Shown piece by piece: positions 1 to 10,462 of a stretch of DNA of 37,418 bases (its first letter is position 1; each line of letters opens with the position of its first letter). Where the stretch lies: the NCBI GenBank assembly GCA_004102785.1, contig SCEJ01000031.1, positions 1-37,418 on the forward strand. The letters run 5' to 3'. The position numbers were made by a program, and so were the translations under genes. The notes beneath the pieces are model-generated. The model worked only from the letters and a program-made list of their open reading frames with translations. It did not search any database and was not told the DNA's origin. This DNA is from Muribaculaceae bacterium Isolate-013 (NCI). Its GTDB lineage: Bacteria; Bacteroidota; Bacteroidia; Bacteroidales; Muribaculaceae.

Positions 1-181
1 GCAGCTTGTCCTCTGGGATTAACAACACCAAACTGTACAAATAAATCAGGCGACCTTGAAAGGCCGCCCAATACTCTATGTCTTTTGCTTGGTTGAAAAT
101 CATAAAGTTCTTATCCCGAACTCGCGTGGAAAGGTAAATTTTTGTGGCATTTTGATATGTGAATGGCTCTTCGTATTCCAA
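1..181 (-). CDS. Unidentified partial reading frame running off the left edge
   Basis: On the minus strand one frame stays open for 60 codons from a stop just upstream of 181 to the window edge. It reads EYEEPFTYQNATKIY near its start and FQGRLIYLYSLVLLIP near the edge, so residue use is protein-like, with a hydrophobic stretch at the edge. The first possible start is a TTG at 179-181; the first ATG in frame is at 101-103. No family was recognised. It diverges from the nuo operon, and the nuo -7 element (192-199) lies only 11 bp from the TTG. It could be a gene with a rare start, a gene starting at 103, or a truncated fragment. The base composition is more AT-rich than the nuo genes beside it. 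Confidence 0.4.
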   Translation of the reverse strand, partial: MEYEEPFTYQNATKIYLSTRVRDKNFMIFNQAKDIEYWAAFQGRLIYLYSLVLLIPEDKL

Positions 182-199
182 AAAAAATTGTTAACTTTG
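170..199 (+). promoter_or_regulatory. Probable promoter of the nuo-atp-nuo operon
   Basis: TAACTTTG at 192-199 matches the Bacteroidota -7 consensus TAnnTTTG exactly. The -33 element is weak: TTCG at 170-173, 18 bp upstream. It is the only good -7 match I saw before nuoA. A start about 7 bp downstream would give a leader of roughly 170 nt. Confidence 0.55.
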
Positions 200-374
200 T
201 AGCCGAAAAACTATCCTGACCGCCGGCATTAGCCTCGATTGTGGCGCAATGTGCTGGTATTCACATGATTGTTATCCAACCCCTGCGGCTCTGCAGGCTG
301 AAGCTCCCTTATGCGGGGATGCGTGGCGACAGGCCGCCGGGACTCCCGGAAGAAATATTTTCATACACATTCGC
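200..374 (+). other. Leader of the nuo operon
   Basis: About 175 bp separate the -7 element from the chosen nuoA start. No known riboswitch was recognised. The stretch contains GC-rich self-complementary patches such as CTGCGGCTCTGCAG near 284-297. An ATG at 249 is in frame with nuoA, but the 42 residues it would add resemble no NuoA N-terminus, so I treat the segment as untranslated leader or possible leader peptide. Confidence 0.4.
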
Positions 375-752
375 ATGATATCTTTAGGAATCTTTGGTAT
401 AGAACCTGTGGTTTTTGCCGTGGTGGCGCTCCTTACCGGCGTCGCTTTGGTCGGCCTGGCGCTCTGGATTGCCAAGCTCATCTCACCCAGGTCGTACAAC
501 CCTCAGAAAGGTGAAGCTTACGAGTGCGGTATCCCTACCCGCGGTTCATCCATGACCCGTTTCCATGTGGGGTACTATCTGTTCGCAATCCTGTTCCTGA
601 TGTTCGACGTCGAGACAGTGTTTCTCTTCCCCTGGGCCGCCCGTATGCGCGCCCTCGGCGGTGACGCGCTGATCTGTGTCGCCGTATTCTTCGCAATCTT
701 AGTGCTCGGCCTTATCTACGCCTGGCGGAAAGGAGCTCTTGAATGGAAGTAA
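375..752 (+). CDS. nuoA: NADH-quinone oxidoreductase subunit A
   Basis: NuoA is a small membrane subunit of complex I, next to the quinone channel. From the ATG at 375 the protein has 125 residues, close to the family norm, with three hydrophobic helices. The family signature is clear: a loop with NPQKGEAYECGIPTRG and then HVGYYLFAILFLMFDVETVF, with the acidic DVE of the second helix. An upstream in-frame ATG at 249 would add 42 polar residues unlike the family, so 375 is preferred. The end overlaps nuoB by 10 bases, which suggests translational coupling. First gene of the operon. Confidence 0.93.
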   Translation: MISLGIFGIEPVVFAVVALLTGVALVGLALWIAKLISPRSYNPQKGEAYECGIPTRGSSMTRFHVGYYLFAILFLMFDVETVFLFPWAARMRALGGDALICVAVFFAILVLGLIYAWRKGALEWK

Positions 753-1393
753 AGCAGATTACCACCAAGTCCATGCCCTACGACGCATGGAAAGACAATG
801 AATACATCGAGAAGCTCGTGCAGGAGCTGCGCGATTCCGGCACAAACGTGCTGGTGGGCTCGCTCGACAAACTTATCAACTGGGGCCGAAGCAACTCGCT
901 GTGGCCGCTCACTTTCGCTACCTCCTGTTGCGGTATCGAGTTCGTGTCGCTGGGCGCAGCCCGTTTCGACATGGCCCGGTTCGGATGGGAGGTCGCACGT
1001 TCATCCCCCCGCCAGGCCGACTTTATCATGGTGGCCGGCACTATCGTGAACCGCATGGCGCCGGTGTTCCGCCGCCTTTATGACCAGTTGGCCGAACCCA
1101 AGTATGTGATTGCTTGCGGCTCGTGCGCCATATCGGGCGGTCCTTTCCGCAAATCATACCACGTGGCAAAGGGTATCGAGGATATCGTGCCGGTCGATGT
1201 GTTCTGCCCCGGCTGTCCCCCCCGCCCCGAGGCCATGATATACTCCATCATGCAGCTCTCGCGCAAGGTGAAGGTGGAGCGCTTCTTCGGAGGCGTCAAC
1301 CGCCAGCAGAAGCGTGCCGACTTCTTTGCCGAGCATCCCGGGCAGGAAGCACTCTACAATCCGGTGCTCTCTGACGATGCCGACAAGCGCTGA
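743..1393 (+). CDS. nuoB: NADH-quinone oxidoreductase subunit B (N2 cluster)
   Basis: NuoB carries iron-sulfur cluster N2, the last electron carrier before quinone. The 216-residue protein shows the four expected cysteine ligands: the adjacent pair Cys62-Cys63 in ATSCCGIEF, Cys128 in ACGSC, and Cys158 in CPGCPPRPEA. The region around MARFGWEVARSSPRQAD is typical of the family. The tail after about residue 180 is polar and a little longer than in many homologues. The start overlaps the nuoA stop by 10 bases, and nuoCD follows after 65 bp. Confidence 0.96.
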   Translation: MEVKQITTKSMPYDAWKDNEYIEKLVQELRDSGTNVLVGSLDKLINWGRSNSLWPLTFATSCCGIEFVSLGAARFDMARFGWEVARSSPRQADFIMVAGTIVNRMAPVFRRLYDQLAEPKYVIACGSCAISGGPFRKSYHVAKGIEDIVPVDVFCPGCPPRPEAMIYSIMQLSRKVKVERFFGGVNRQQKRADFFAEHPGQEALYNPVLSDDADKR

Positions 1394-1458
1394 CGCCACG
1401 CATCACTACCCCACATCATTTATCATTAAAGCATTTCGCACCATAATATACAGAATAT

Positions 1459-3087
1459 ATGGCTAATCTGCAGGAAAAGATCGCCGGGCTGTTCCCCTCC
1501 GCCACCTTTGAACAGGAGGGCGACGGCAAGCTGCGCATCGTAATTCCCCACGACAAGCTCCACTCCCTGGTCAAGGATCTCCGCGACAACCATCGGTTCG
1601 ACTACCTGATTACAATCGTGGGTATGGACTGGAAAACATCGCTGGGTTGCATATATTATCTCACATCAAGCGTTTCCTCCGAGGTTATCGCGGTGAAAAC
1701 ATCCACCGATGACCGCGACAAACCGATGCTCCCCTCAATCGCCGACCTCTACCGTATCGCCGAATTCTACGAGCGCGAGGTTTACGATTTCTTCGGAATC
1801 ATCTTCGTGGGCAACCCCGACATGCGCCGTCTCTTCCTGAATATCGACTGGAAAGGCTTCCCCCTGCGCAAGGACTATGACGCCAATCCCGAGCTTAACC
1901 CCGTGAGCATCGAGGCCGAGCGCCAGTCAGACTTCACCGACCAGTGGGTACGCACCGAGTCGGGCGAAGTGAAATGCAACCGGCGCCGTGTTTTCGCCGA
2001 GGATGATTTTGTGGTGAATATCGGCCCGCAGCACCCCGCCACACACGGTGTGCTCCGCTTCCGTACCGCCGTCGACGGCGAGACGATAAAGAAAATCGAT
2101 GTCTACATGGGCTATATCCACCGCGGCGTGGAGAAGCTCTGCGAGGACCTCGCATATATGCAGACTCTCCACTTCATGGACCGTCTGGACTACTTCTCGG
2201 CCCACAACTACCACCACGGCCTGTGTCTGTGCATTGAGAAGGCCGCCGGCATCGAGGTGCCGCGCCGCGCACAGGTAATCCGTGTGATGATGGACGAGCT
2301 TTCGCGTATAGCGTCGCACTGCCTTTTCCTCGGCACTTTCTGCATGGACCTCGGTGCCACTACGATGCTCTTCTACACCCTGCGTGTGCGTGAGCAGATT
2401 CTCGACATCATGGAGCGCACATGCGGTGCCCGTATGACTTTCAACTACGACTGTCTGGGCGGTGTGATGCAGGACCTCGACGAGAATTTCGTCAGCGACG
2501 TGAAGGAACTCCTGGCCGTAATTCCCAAGAATGTAAAGGAGTACAACAAGATATTCACCGGCAATGTGATTGCCCGCGGACGTATGGAAGGGGTAGGCGT
2601 GCTTTCGCACGAGGATGCCGTTTCCTACGGTATCACCGGCCCCTCGGGACGTGCTTCCGGCTGGGCTTGCGATGTGCGCAAGACTCACCCCTATGCCATC
2701 TACTCCGAGCTTGATTTCGAGCAGGTTGTCCGCAACGAGGGCGACTCTATGGCTCGTTTCAAGAACCGCATTGACGAAATCCTCCAGAGCGCCGACATCC
2801 TTTCGCAGCTTGTCGACAATATCCCCGAAGGGGAGTTCTGCGCCAAGGTGCCCAAGGTGCTCAAGCTGCCTCAGGGTAGCTGGTTCCAGTTGGTGGAAGG
2901 CTGCCGCGGTGTGTTCGGCGTATATATCGAGAGCGACGGCTCGAACAAGCCTTACCGCATGAAGTTCGCCACCCCGTCGATGCCTGCCGCCTGCGTGGTC
3001 GACCACATCACCCGCGGCCAGAAAATCGCCGACCTTATCACCATCGGCGGCTCGATGGACTACATCGTGCCCGACATGGACCGATGA
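1459..3087 (+). CDS. nuoCD: Fused NADH-quinone oxidoreductase subunit C/D
   Basis: This 542-residue protein fuses the 30-kDa subunit (NuoC, about residues 1-150, with EFYEREVYDFFGI and GFPLRKDY) to the 49-kDa subunit (NuoD, from about 170). NuoD begins with VVNIGPQHPATHG and holds YMGYIHRGVEKL and the C-terminal SMDYIVPDMDR, all part of the quinone-site region shared with NiFe hydrogenase large subunits. C/D fusion is known from Enterobacteria and is usual in Bacteroidota. It forms the peripheral Q-module with NuoB and NuoI. A minus-strand open frame of 359 codons inside this gene is a codon-bias shadow. Confidence 0.95.
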   Translation: MANLQEKIAGLFPSATFEQEGDGKLRIVIPHDKLHSLVKDLRDNHRFDYLITIVGMDWKTSLGCIYYLTSSVSSEVIAVKTSTDDRDKPMLPSIADLYRIAEFYEREVYDFFGIIFVGNPDMRRLFLNIDWKGFPLRKDYDANPELNPVSIEAERQSDFTDQWVRTESGEVKCNRRRVFAEDDFVVNIGPQHPATHGVLRFRTAVDGETIKKIDVYMGYIHRGVEKLCEDLAYMQTLHFMDRLDYFSAHNYHHGLCLCIEKAAGIEVPRRAQVIRVMMDELSRIASHCLFLGTFCMDLGATTMLFYTLRVREQILDIMERTCGARMTFNYDCLGGVMQDLDENFVSDVKELLAVIPKNVKEYNKIFTGNVIARGRMEGVGVLSHEDAVSYGITGPSGRASGWACDVRKTHPYAIYSELDFEQVVRNEGDSMARFKNRIDEILQSADILSQLVDNIPEGEFCAKVPKVLKLPQGSWFQLVEGCRGVFGVYIESDGSNKPYRMKFATPSMPAACVVDHITRGQKIADLITIGGSMDYIVPDMDR

Positions 3088-3156
3088 CCCGCGGCGCTCA
3101 AGCCTCCTCTAATTAGCAATAAACTAAAAACCAATCATAGAAATCCCACCTCAACA

Positions 3157-4263
3157 ATGGGTAACGAACAGATTACAATTGACAACTTCGGCTCCTGGAC
3201 CGCCTCACTCGACGCGATGCTCAACGGCATCATGCCTTCGTGGTGCGCCACACTCCTGGAGTGCGTGCTCGTAGGTGTGGGCCTGCTGCTGGTGTATGCG
3301 GTGCTCGCGTTGTTCTATATCCTTTATGAGCGCAAGATATGCGCCTGGTTCCAGTGCCGTCTCGGCCCGAACCGCGTAGGCCCCTGGGGACTTTTCCAGG
3401 CGTTCGCCGATATGTTCAAGATGCTCATCAAGGAGATTATCGAGCTTAAGAATATCGACAGGTTCCTCTTCGCCCTGGCGCCTTACCTGGTGATTATCGC
3501 CTCGATGCTCTGCTTCGCGGTGCTCCCCTGGGGCAACGGCCTGCAGATTATCAACTTCAATATCGGCATCTTCTTCCTCATCGCCTGCTCTTCGATCGGC
3601 GTGCTCGGCATTCTGCTGGCCGGATGGTCGTCCAACAACAAGTTCACTCTTATCGGCGCTCTCCGTTCGGGCGCGCAGATGGTGAGCTACGAGCTCTCGG
3701 TAGGTCTGTCGATTCTCACCATGGTGGCTTTTGCCGGCACTATGGATGTGGAAGAGATTGTGATGGCCCAGAAGGACCACTGGTTCATCTTCTCGGCGCA
3801 TGTGCCTGCCATTATCGCACTGGTGATTTACCTTATCGCCGGTACCGCCGAAACCAACCGCGGCCCGTTTGACCTTCCGGAGGCCGAATCGGAGCTTACC
3901 GCAGGTTATCACACGGAATACTCGGGTATCCACTTCGGCTACTTCTATCTGGCGGAATACCTCAACCTTTTCATCGTATCTGGCGTGGCAGCGCTGATGT
4001 TCTTCGGCGGATGGATGCCTTTCCAGATTTCCGGATTCGACGGCTTCAATCACCTGATGGGATATATCCCCTCGGTGGTGTGGTTCCTCATCAAGGCTTT
4101 CGCCATCTCCTTCGTCATCATCTGGTTCAAGTGGACCTTCCCCCGTCTGCGTATCGACCAGCTTCTGAAGCTTGAGTGGAAGTATCTCCTCCCCATCAAC
4201 CTGTTCAACCTCGTGCTGATGGTGATTATCGTGATGCAGGGCTGGTATATCGGTGCCAACTGA
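3157..4263 (+). CDS. nuoH: NADH-quinone oxidoreductase subunit H
   Basis: NuoH is the membrane subunit that joins the Q-module to the proton-pumping arm and forms much of the quinone chamber. The 368-residue protein has about eight hydrophobic helices. Family hallmarks are LGPNRVGPWGLFQAFADM and ETNRGPFDLPEAESELTAGY with its conserved acidic loop. The roughly 35-residue N-terminal lead before the first helix is slightly long. In most operons nuoI follows directly; here atpD follows after 77 bp, with no terminator-like hairpin and no clear TAnnTTTG -7 box in the gap. Confidence 0.95.
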   Translation: MGNEQITIDNFGSWTASLDAMLNGIMPSWCATLLECVLVGVGLLLVYAVLALFYILYERKICAWFQCRLGPNRVGPWGLFQAFADMFKMLIKEIIELKNIDRFLFALAPYLVIIASMLCFAVLPWGNGLQIINFNIGIFFLIACSSIGVLGILLAGWSSNNKFTLIGALRSGAQMVSYELSVGLSILTMVAFAGTMDVEEIVMAQKDHWFIFSAHVPAIIALVIYLIAGTAETNRGPFDLPEAESELTAGYHTEYSGIHFGYFYLAEYLNLFIVSGVAALMFFGGWMPFQISGFDGFNHLMGYIPSVVWFLIKAFAISFVIIWFKWTFPRLRIDQLLKLEWKYLLPINLFNLVLMVIIVMQGWYIGAN

Positions 4264-4328
4264 TAGCTGCCTCATCCGGCTCAGACGCCCCTCTTTCTCC
4301 ACACTTATCTCAGAATACAACTCTGTAA

Positions 4329-5843
<1,515 letters not shown>

Positions 5844-5888
5844 GCTGACCTCTAATTGTTAATCCACCCGTTTACCTCCGCATTGACT

Positions 5889-6125
5889 ATGGTTCTCAAA
5901 ATTATATCGGCTGAAAAGATTGTGTTTCAGGGTGATGCCGCCTCGGTGACACTTCCCGGCGAGATGGGTCTCTTCACTGTGCTGCCGCATCATGCGTCGC
6001 TGGTGTCGACTCTGGTTCCCGGCAAAATCCGCTACGCTCTCCCTTCGGGCGAACGCGAGGAACTCCCGGTGGAGGGGGGGATTGCCGACGTTGACAACGA
6101 CGTGGTTTCGGTCTGCATCTATTAA
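5889..6125 (+). CDS. atpC: F1Fo ATP synthase subunit epsilon, short form
   Basis: Subunit epsilon links the F1 rotor to the c-ring. From the ATG at 5889 the protein is 78 residues, beginning MVLKIISAEKIVFQG and including LPGEMGLFTVLPHHASLV, the conserved beta-sandwich domain. It stops after that domain, so the C-terminal pair of helices that inhibits ATP hydrolysis in many bacteria is absent; short epsilon subunits of this kind are known in Bacteroidota. An ATG at 5856 would add 11 residues that do not fit the family start. It follows atpD by 45 bp. Confidence 0.9.
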   Translation: MVLKIISAEKIVFQGDAASVTLPGEMGLFTVLPHHASLVSTLVPGKIRYALPSGEREELPVEGGIADVDNDVVSVCIY

Positions 6126-6160
6126 CCCAAGCCTTCCTTAAAGGAAAACCTTATATTGAG

Positions 6161-7297
6161 ATGAAAAAACACCTCTTCATATTCATACTCCTGATCGGTT
6201 GCTCATTCTGGGCCACGGCTCAGAACGACGCTGCCGCCGACGGCTCCGCCGATGCCTCGCATGACCAGTACGTGCAGGAGGAAGACGGCGCCTTCGACAT
6301 CAAGGAGACAATCTTCGAGCATCTCGGCGACGGCTACGGATGGGAGGTGCCTTTCAACCATCACAAGCGGATACCGCTTCCTGTGATAGTGTTCGGCACT
6401 GACGGCATGCATTGCTTCCTGTCGTCGAAAGTGGAGCACGGCGCTGTCTATACCGACGGCGACGCCACTTTCAAAATCGCCACCGAGGGCGACAACAAGG
6501 GCAAGCTTGTGGAGATTGTCGACGGCAAGGAAATCAAGCCTTTCGACATCTCCATCACCAAGAACGTGTGCGCGCTGCTGATTGCGTGTCTCATCGTGAT
6601 ATGGCTTTGCCTGCGCCTTGCAAAGTGGTACCGTCACAATCCGTTCAAAGCTCCCCGCCGACTCAACGGTGCGATGGACTCCCTGATTGAATTCATCTAT
6701 AACGGCGTAATCAAGCCCACTCTCAAGCAGAAGGCTCCACGCTTCGCCCCGTATCTGCTCACGGTGTTCCTCTTCATCTTCTTCATGAACCTGTTGGGAC
6801 TCATCGTGGTGTTCCCAGGCGGCGCCAACGTCACCGGCAATATCGCCATCACGCTGGTGCTGGCGCTCTTCACCTTCTTCATCACCAATGTGTTCGCCAC
6901 TAAGGTGTACTGGAAGGAGATTTTCTGGCCCGATGTGCCTATCTGGCTCAAGTTCCCCCTCCCGATCATGCAGGTCATCGAGGTGTTCGGTATCTTCACC
7001 AAGCCTGCGGCCCTCACTGTGCGTCTGTTCGCCAACATGATGGGCGGCCACATGATTGTGCTCATCCTCACGATGCTCATCTTCATCTTCGCCGCCATGG
7101 GGGCTGCCGTGGCATCTGGCACCGCCGTGATTTCGGTGGCATTCTCGGTGTTCATGCTCCTTATCGATGTGCTGGTGAGCTTCATCCAGGCCTACGTGTT
7201 CACCATGCTTTCGACAATCTTCATATCTCTGGCCCAGGCCGAGCATGAGGAGCACGGTCACAAGGGGGAAAGCCACCCGGCAGCCGCCGGGGCGTGA
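6161..7297 (+). CDS. atpB: F1Fo ATP synthase subunit a with N-terminal extension
   Basis: Subunit a forms the two proton half-channels beside the c-ring. At 378 residues it is about 100 longer than the E. coli protein. The extra part is an N-terminal signal-like segment (KKHLFIFILLIGCSFWATAQ) followed by an acidic and then mixed periplasmic stretch to about residue 130, as seen in other Bacteroidota. The core holds five or so helices and the essential arginine in LTVRLFANMMGGH. No atpI-like gene precedes it: the gap to atpC is only 35 bp. The C-terminus is His/Glu rich (HEEHGHKGESH). Confidence 0.95.
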   Translation: MKKHLFIFILLIGCSFWATAQNDAAADGSADASHDQYVQEEDGAFDIKETIFEHLGDGYGWEVPFNHHKRIPLPVIVFGTDGMHCFLSSKVEHGAVYTDGDATFKIATEGDNKGKLVEIVDGKEIKPFDISITKNVCALLIACLIVIWLCLRLAKWYRHNPFKAPRRLNGAMDSLIEFIYNGVIKPTLKQKAPRFAPYLLTVFLFIFFMNLLGLIVVFPGGANVTGNIAITLVLALFTFFITNVFATKVYWKEIFWPDVPIWLKFPLPIMQVIEVFGIFTKPAALTVRLFANMMGGHMIVLILTMLIFIFAAMGAAVASGTAVISVAFSVFMLLIDVLVSFIQAYVFTMLSTIFISLAQAEHEEHGHKGESHPAAAGA

Positions 7298-7361
7298 GCC
7301 CTTGCCGGCCGCAGTCCGTCCTCCATCCGCCTCTTCTCTCTTGAAAATACAAAAGAAATAA

Positions 7362-7643
<282 letters not shown>

Positions 7644-7663
7644 TCGAAGCCTTAAAAGCGCTA

Positions 7664-7690
7664 CGCCCCTCCCCGGCATCGGGGAGGGCG
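7664..7690 (+). other. GC-rich stem-loop between atpE and atpF
   Basis: Arms of about ten base pairs (GCCCCTCCCCG against CGGGGAGGGC, one bulge) enclose a GCAT loop. No U-tract follows, so it does not look like a full terminator. It lies 21 bp after the atpE stop. I infer a role in 3'-end protection or partial attenuation that lets atpE mRNA outnumber downstream mRNA. Confidence 0.6.
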
Positions 7691-7748
7691 CGGAGGTGCT
7701 TAATCCGCTACCATCCTCTCCGAAAGTATAAAAGATAACCCTCAAGAT

Positions 7749-8246
7749 ATGGAACTTTTCAAAGTTGACTTCGGCCTTACCATCTGGATGTTCGTCTCGT
7801 TTCTGATTCTGCTGTTCATCCTGTGGAAATTCGCCTGGCCTGCAATCCTTAAAGGGGTCGATGAGCGTGCAAACCTCATCGACAAAGGGGTGGAGTACGC
7901 CCAGAACGCCAAGGAGCAGCTCGACAACGCCCAAGAAGAATCTAAAAAATACATTGCCGATGCCCGTCATCAGCAAGCTGAAATCATTGCCGAGGCCAAC
8001 AAGATGAAGTCGCAGATCATCGCCCAGGCTCACGACGAGGCCAAGAAAGAGGCGCAGAAAGTGATGGATTCGGCCAAGGTTTCAATCGAACAGTCGCGCA
8101 AAGAGGCCGAGGCTAATCTGCGCGACCAGGTGAGCCAGTTCGCCCTTGATATCGCCCAGAAAGTGACCCGCGGACAGCTCGAGAATTCTTCAGCACAGAA
8201 GAAACTTGTAAATCAGCTCCTTGACGAAATAGAAACTCAAAACTGA
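7749..8246 (+). CDS. atpF: F1Fo ATP synthase subunit b
   Basis: Subunit b is the peripheral stalk that holds F1 to the membrane. The 165-residue protein has a single N-terminal helix (IWMFVSFLILLFILWKFAW) and then a long charged coiled coil rich in Ala, Glu, Gln and Lys, the expected architecture. Its stop and the atpH start share one base (TGATG), suggesting coupled translation. Only one b-type gene is present, so the stalk is likely a homodimer. Confidence 0.94.
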   Translation: MELFKVDFGLTIWMFVSFLILLFILWKFAWPAILKGVDERANLIDKGVEYAQNAKEQLDNAQEESKKYIADARHQQAEIIAEANKMKSQIIAQAHDEAKKEAQKVMDSAKVSIEQSRKEAEANLRDQVSQFALDIAQKVTRGQLENSSAQKKLVNQLLDEIETQN

Positions 8247-8797
8247 TGAACGAAGGCCTTATACCCAAACGATATGCCAAGGCGCTTTTCAAAGTGGCCC
8301 TGGAACGTGGCGACGCCGATGCGCTCTACGCCACGATGGACACTCTGGCCAGAAGTTTCGCGGCCAATCCGCGCCTGCAGGAAACGGTGGCCAACCCGTT
8401 CCTTGCCGACGACAAGAAAACCGCCCTGCTGCTCACCGCCGCAGGGAACGCAGGTGCGGCCGGCCGGACTTACGCCGACTTCCTGAAGCTGCTGGCCGAA
8501 AACCGCCGCCTGCCCATGGCGCGCGCTGCCGCGCTGGCTTACCTTGACATATATCGTCAGGCCAATAACATATATCCGGTGAAGGTCGTATCGGCGGAGC
8601 CCCTCGACAAAGAGGAGCGCGCGCGCCTCGAAAGCCTCATCGGCAAACACCTCCGGGGAGGCACTGTGGAATACGATTTCAGCGTCGATCCCTCCCTTAT
8701 AGGTGGTTTCACAGTGAGCATAGGCTCCGAGAGGCTTGACGCCTCGGTGGAGAACGAGCTCAAACAGTTGCGTCTGCGACTCCTTTCTAAAATCTAA
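8246..8797 (+). CDS. atpH: F1Fo ATP synthase subunit delta
   Basis: Subunit delta caps F1 and binds the stalk. The 183-residue protein has the family pattern: [15 protein letters not shown] near the N-terminus, an all-helical first domain, and a C-terminal segment ending [28 protein letters not shown]. The start codon overlaps the atpF stop by one base, and atpA follows after 29 bp. Confidence 0.94.
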   Translation: MNEGLIPKRYAKALFKVALERGDADALYATMDTLARSFAANPRLQETVANPFLADDKKTALLLTAAGNAGAAGRTYADFLKLLAENRRLPMARAAALAYLDIYRQANNIYPVKVVSAEPLDKEERARLESLIGKHLRGGTVEYDFSVDPSLIGGFTVSIGSERLDASVENELKQLRLRLLSKI

Positions 8798-8826
8798 AAA
8801 ACTCACCCTCCCACTATTATAATCCA

Positions 8827-10401
8827 ATGATTAACCCAAGCGAGATTTCTGAAGTTTTAAAGCAGCAGCTTGAAAACGTAAACAAATCGGTGACCTTCGA
8901 GGAGGTCGGCACCGTGCTTGACGTAGGCGACGGTGTGGCCCACGTGTATGGCCTCGACAACGTATGCGCCAACGAGCTTGTAGAGTTCGAGAACGGCGTC
9001 AAGGGCGTGGCTCTCAACCTTGAGGAGAGCAACGTCGGTGTGATTCTGCTCAACGACGTAAATGCCGTTACCGAAAACATGACCGTGCGCCGCACAGGCC
9101 AGATCGCTTCCATCCCGGTGGGTGAGGGTCTTTTCGGCCGTGTGATCAATATCCTCGGCGAGCCTATCGACGGCCGCGGCCCCATCGACGGCCAGACCTA
9201 CATGATGCCCCTGGAGCGCAAGGCTCCCGGCGTTATCTTCCGTCAGCCGGTGAAGCAGCCGCTTCAGACCGGTATCAAGGCCGTTGACTCGATGGTGCCC
9301 ATCGGCCGCGGACAGCGCGAGCTTATCATCGGCGACCGCCAGATCGGCAAGACCGCAATCGCCATCGACACCATCATCAACCAGCGCAAGAACTTCGAGG
9401 AGGGGAAACCCGTCTACTGCATCTACGTGGCAATCGGCCAGAAAGCATCGTCGGTGGCTGCGATTGTGGAGACACTCCGCCAGCACGGCGCCCTCGACTA
9501 TACCTGCGTGGTAGCGGCTACGGCTTCCGATTCAGCAGCCATGCGCTACTATTCACCTTTCGCAGGTGTGGCTATCGGCGAGTTCATCCGCGACACCGGA
9601 CGCGACGCTCTCATCGTTTACGATGACCTCTCGAAGCAGGCTGTGGCATATCGCGAGATTTCGCTGATTCTCAAACGCCCCTCGGGCCGCGAGGCATATC
9701 CCGGCGATATCTTCTACCTCCATTCGCGTCTGCTGGAGCGCGCTGCCAAGATTATCGACAACCAGAAGGTGGCCGCCTCGATGAACGACCTCCCCGAGGT
9801 GCTCAAACCTATGGTGAAGGGTGGCGGCTCGCTGACAGCCCTCCCCATCATCGAGACCCAGGCCGGCGACGTTTCGGCATATATCCCCACCAACGTGATT
9901 TCTATCACCGACGGTCAGATTTATCTTGAGACCGCTCTGTTCAACCGCGGTATCCGTCCGGCAATCAACGTGGGTATCTCCGTGTCGCGTGTCGGCGGTA
10001 ACGCCCAGATCAAGTCGATGAAGAAAGTGGCCGGTACTCTGAAAATCGACCAGGCACAGTTCCGTGAGCTTGAGTCGTTCACCAAGTTCGGCGGCGACAT
10101 CGACCCCGTTACAGCGCGCGTAATCGACCGCGGCCGTAAGAACGAGCGTCTCCTTATCCAGCCCCAGTACAAGCCTTGGGCCGTGGAGCATGAGGTGGCC
10201 GTAATCTACTGCGGTGTTAACGGTCTGCTCTCCGATGTGCCCGTTGACAAGGTGGCCGACTTCCAGGATGCCCTTCTGCAGCTTCTCGAGGCAAAGTACC
10301 GCAAGGATGTTCTCGATGTAATCCGCTCGGGCGCCCTTACCGACGACTGCACCGCCAAGCTCACCGAAGCCGCCAAGGAGGTGGCCGCACGCTACGCCTG
10401 A
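8827..10401 (+). CDS. atpA: F1Fo ATP synthase subunit alpha
   Basis: This is the non-catalytic nucleotide-binding alpha subunit of F1. The 524-residue protein has the P-loop GDRQIGKT at 169-176, [12 protein letters not shown], and the family signature [17 protein letters not shown]. Length and domain order (beta-barrel, nucleotide-binding, helical C-terminal domain) are normal. It is followed by atpG after 61 bp. Confidence 0.97.
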   Translation: MINPSEISEVLKQQLENVNKSVTFEEVGTVLDVGDGVAHVYGLDNVCANELVEFENGVKGVALNLEESNVGVILLNDVNAVTENMTVRRTGQIASIPVGEGLFGRVINILGEPIDGRGPIDGQTYMMPLERKAPGVIFRQPVKQPLQTGIKAVDSMVPIGRGQRELIIGDRQIGKTAIAIDTIINQRKNFEEGKPVYCIYVAIGQKASSVAAIVETLRQHGALDYTCVVAATASDSAAMRYYSPFAGVAIGEFIRDTGRDALIVYDDLSKQAVAYREISLILKRPSGREAYPGDIFYLHSRLLERAAKIIDNQKVAASMNDLPEVLKPMVKGGGSLTALPIIETQAGDVSAYIPTNVISITDGQIYLETALFNRGIRPAINVGISVSRVGGNAQIKSMKKVAGTLKIDQAQFRELESFTKFGGDIDPVTARVIDRGRKNERLLIQPQYKPWAVEHEVAVIYCGVNGLLSDVPVDKVADFQDALLQLLEAKYRKDVLDVIRSGALTDDCTAKLTEAAKEVAARYA

Positions 10402-10462
10402 GATTTCAACCTCGCACTCACGACGTAAATATAACTATTCCAGAATCCCCACTCATTGATAT

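Noticed and set aside
49-68. Hairpin GGCGACCTTGAAAGGCCGCC as a terminator
   Set aside because: It lies inside the open frame at the left edge and lacks a U-tract on the plus strand; the minus side is only loosely T-rich.
249-374. NuoA starting at ATG 249
   Set aside because: The added 42 residues are polar, Cys-containing and unlike NuoA N-termini; ATG 375 gives the family length.
1927-3006. Minus-strand open frame of 359 codons inside nuoCD
   Set aside because: The plus strand encodes an unmistakable NuoCD. The antisense frame is low in hydrophobic patterning, His-rich, and explained by GC-rich codon bias.
3205-4320. Minus-strand open frame of 371 codons opposite nuoH
   Set aside because: Shadow of nuoH; the translation is a run of charged and His residues with no domain.
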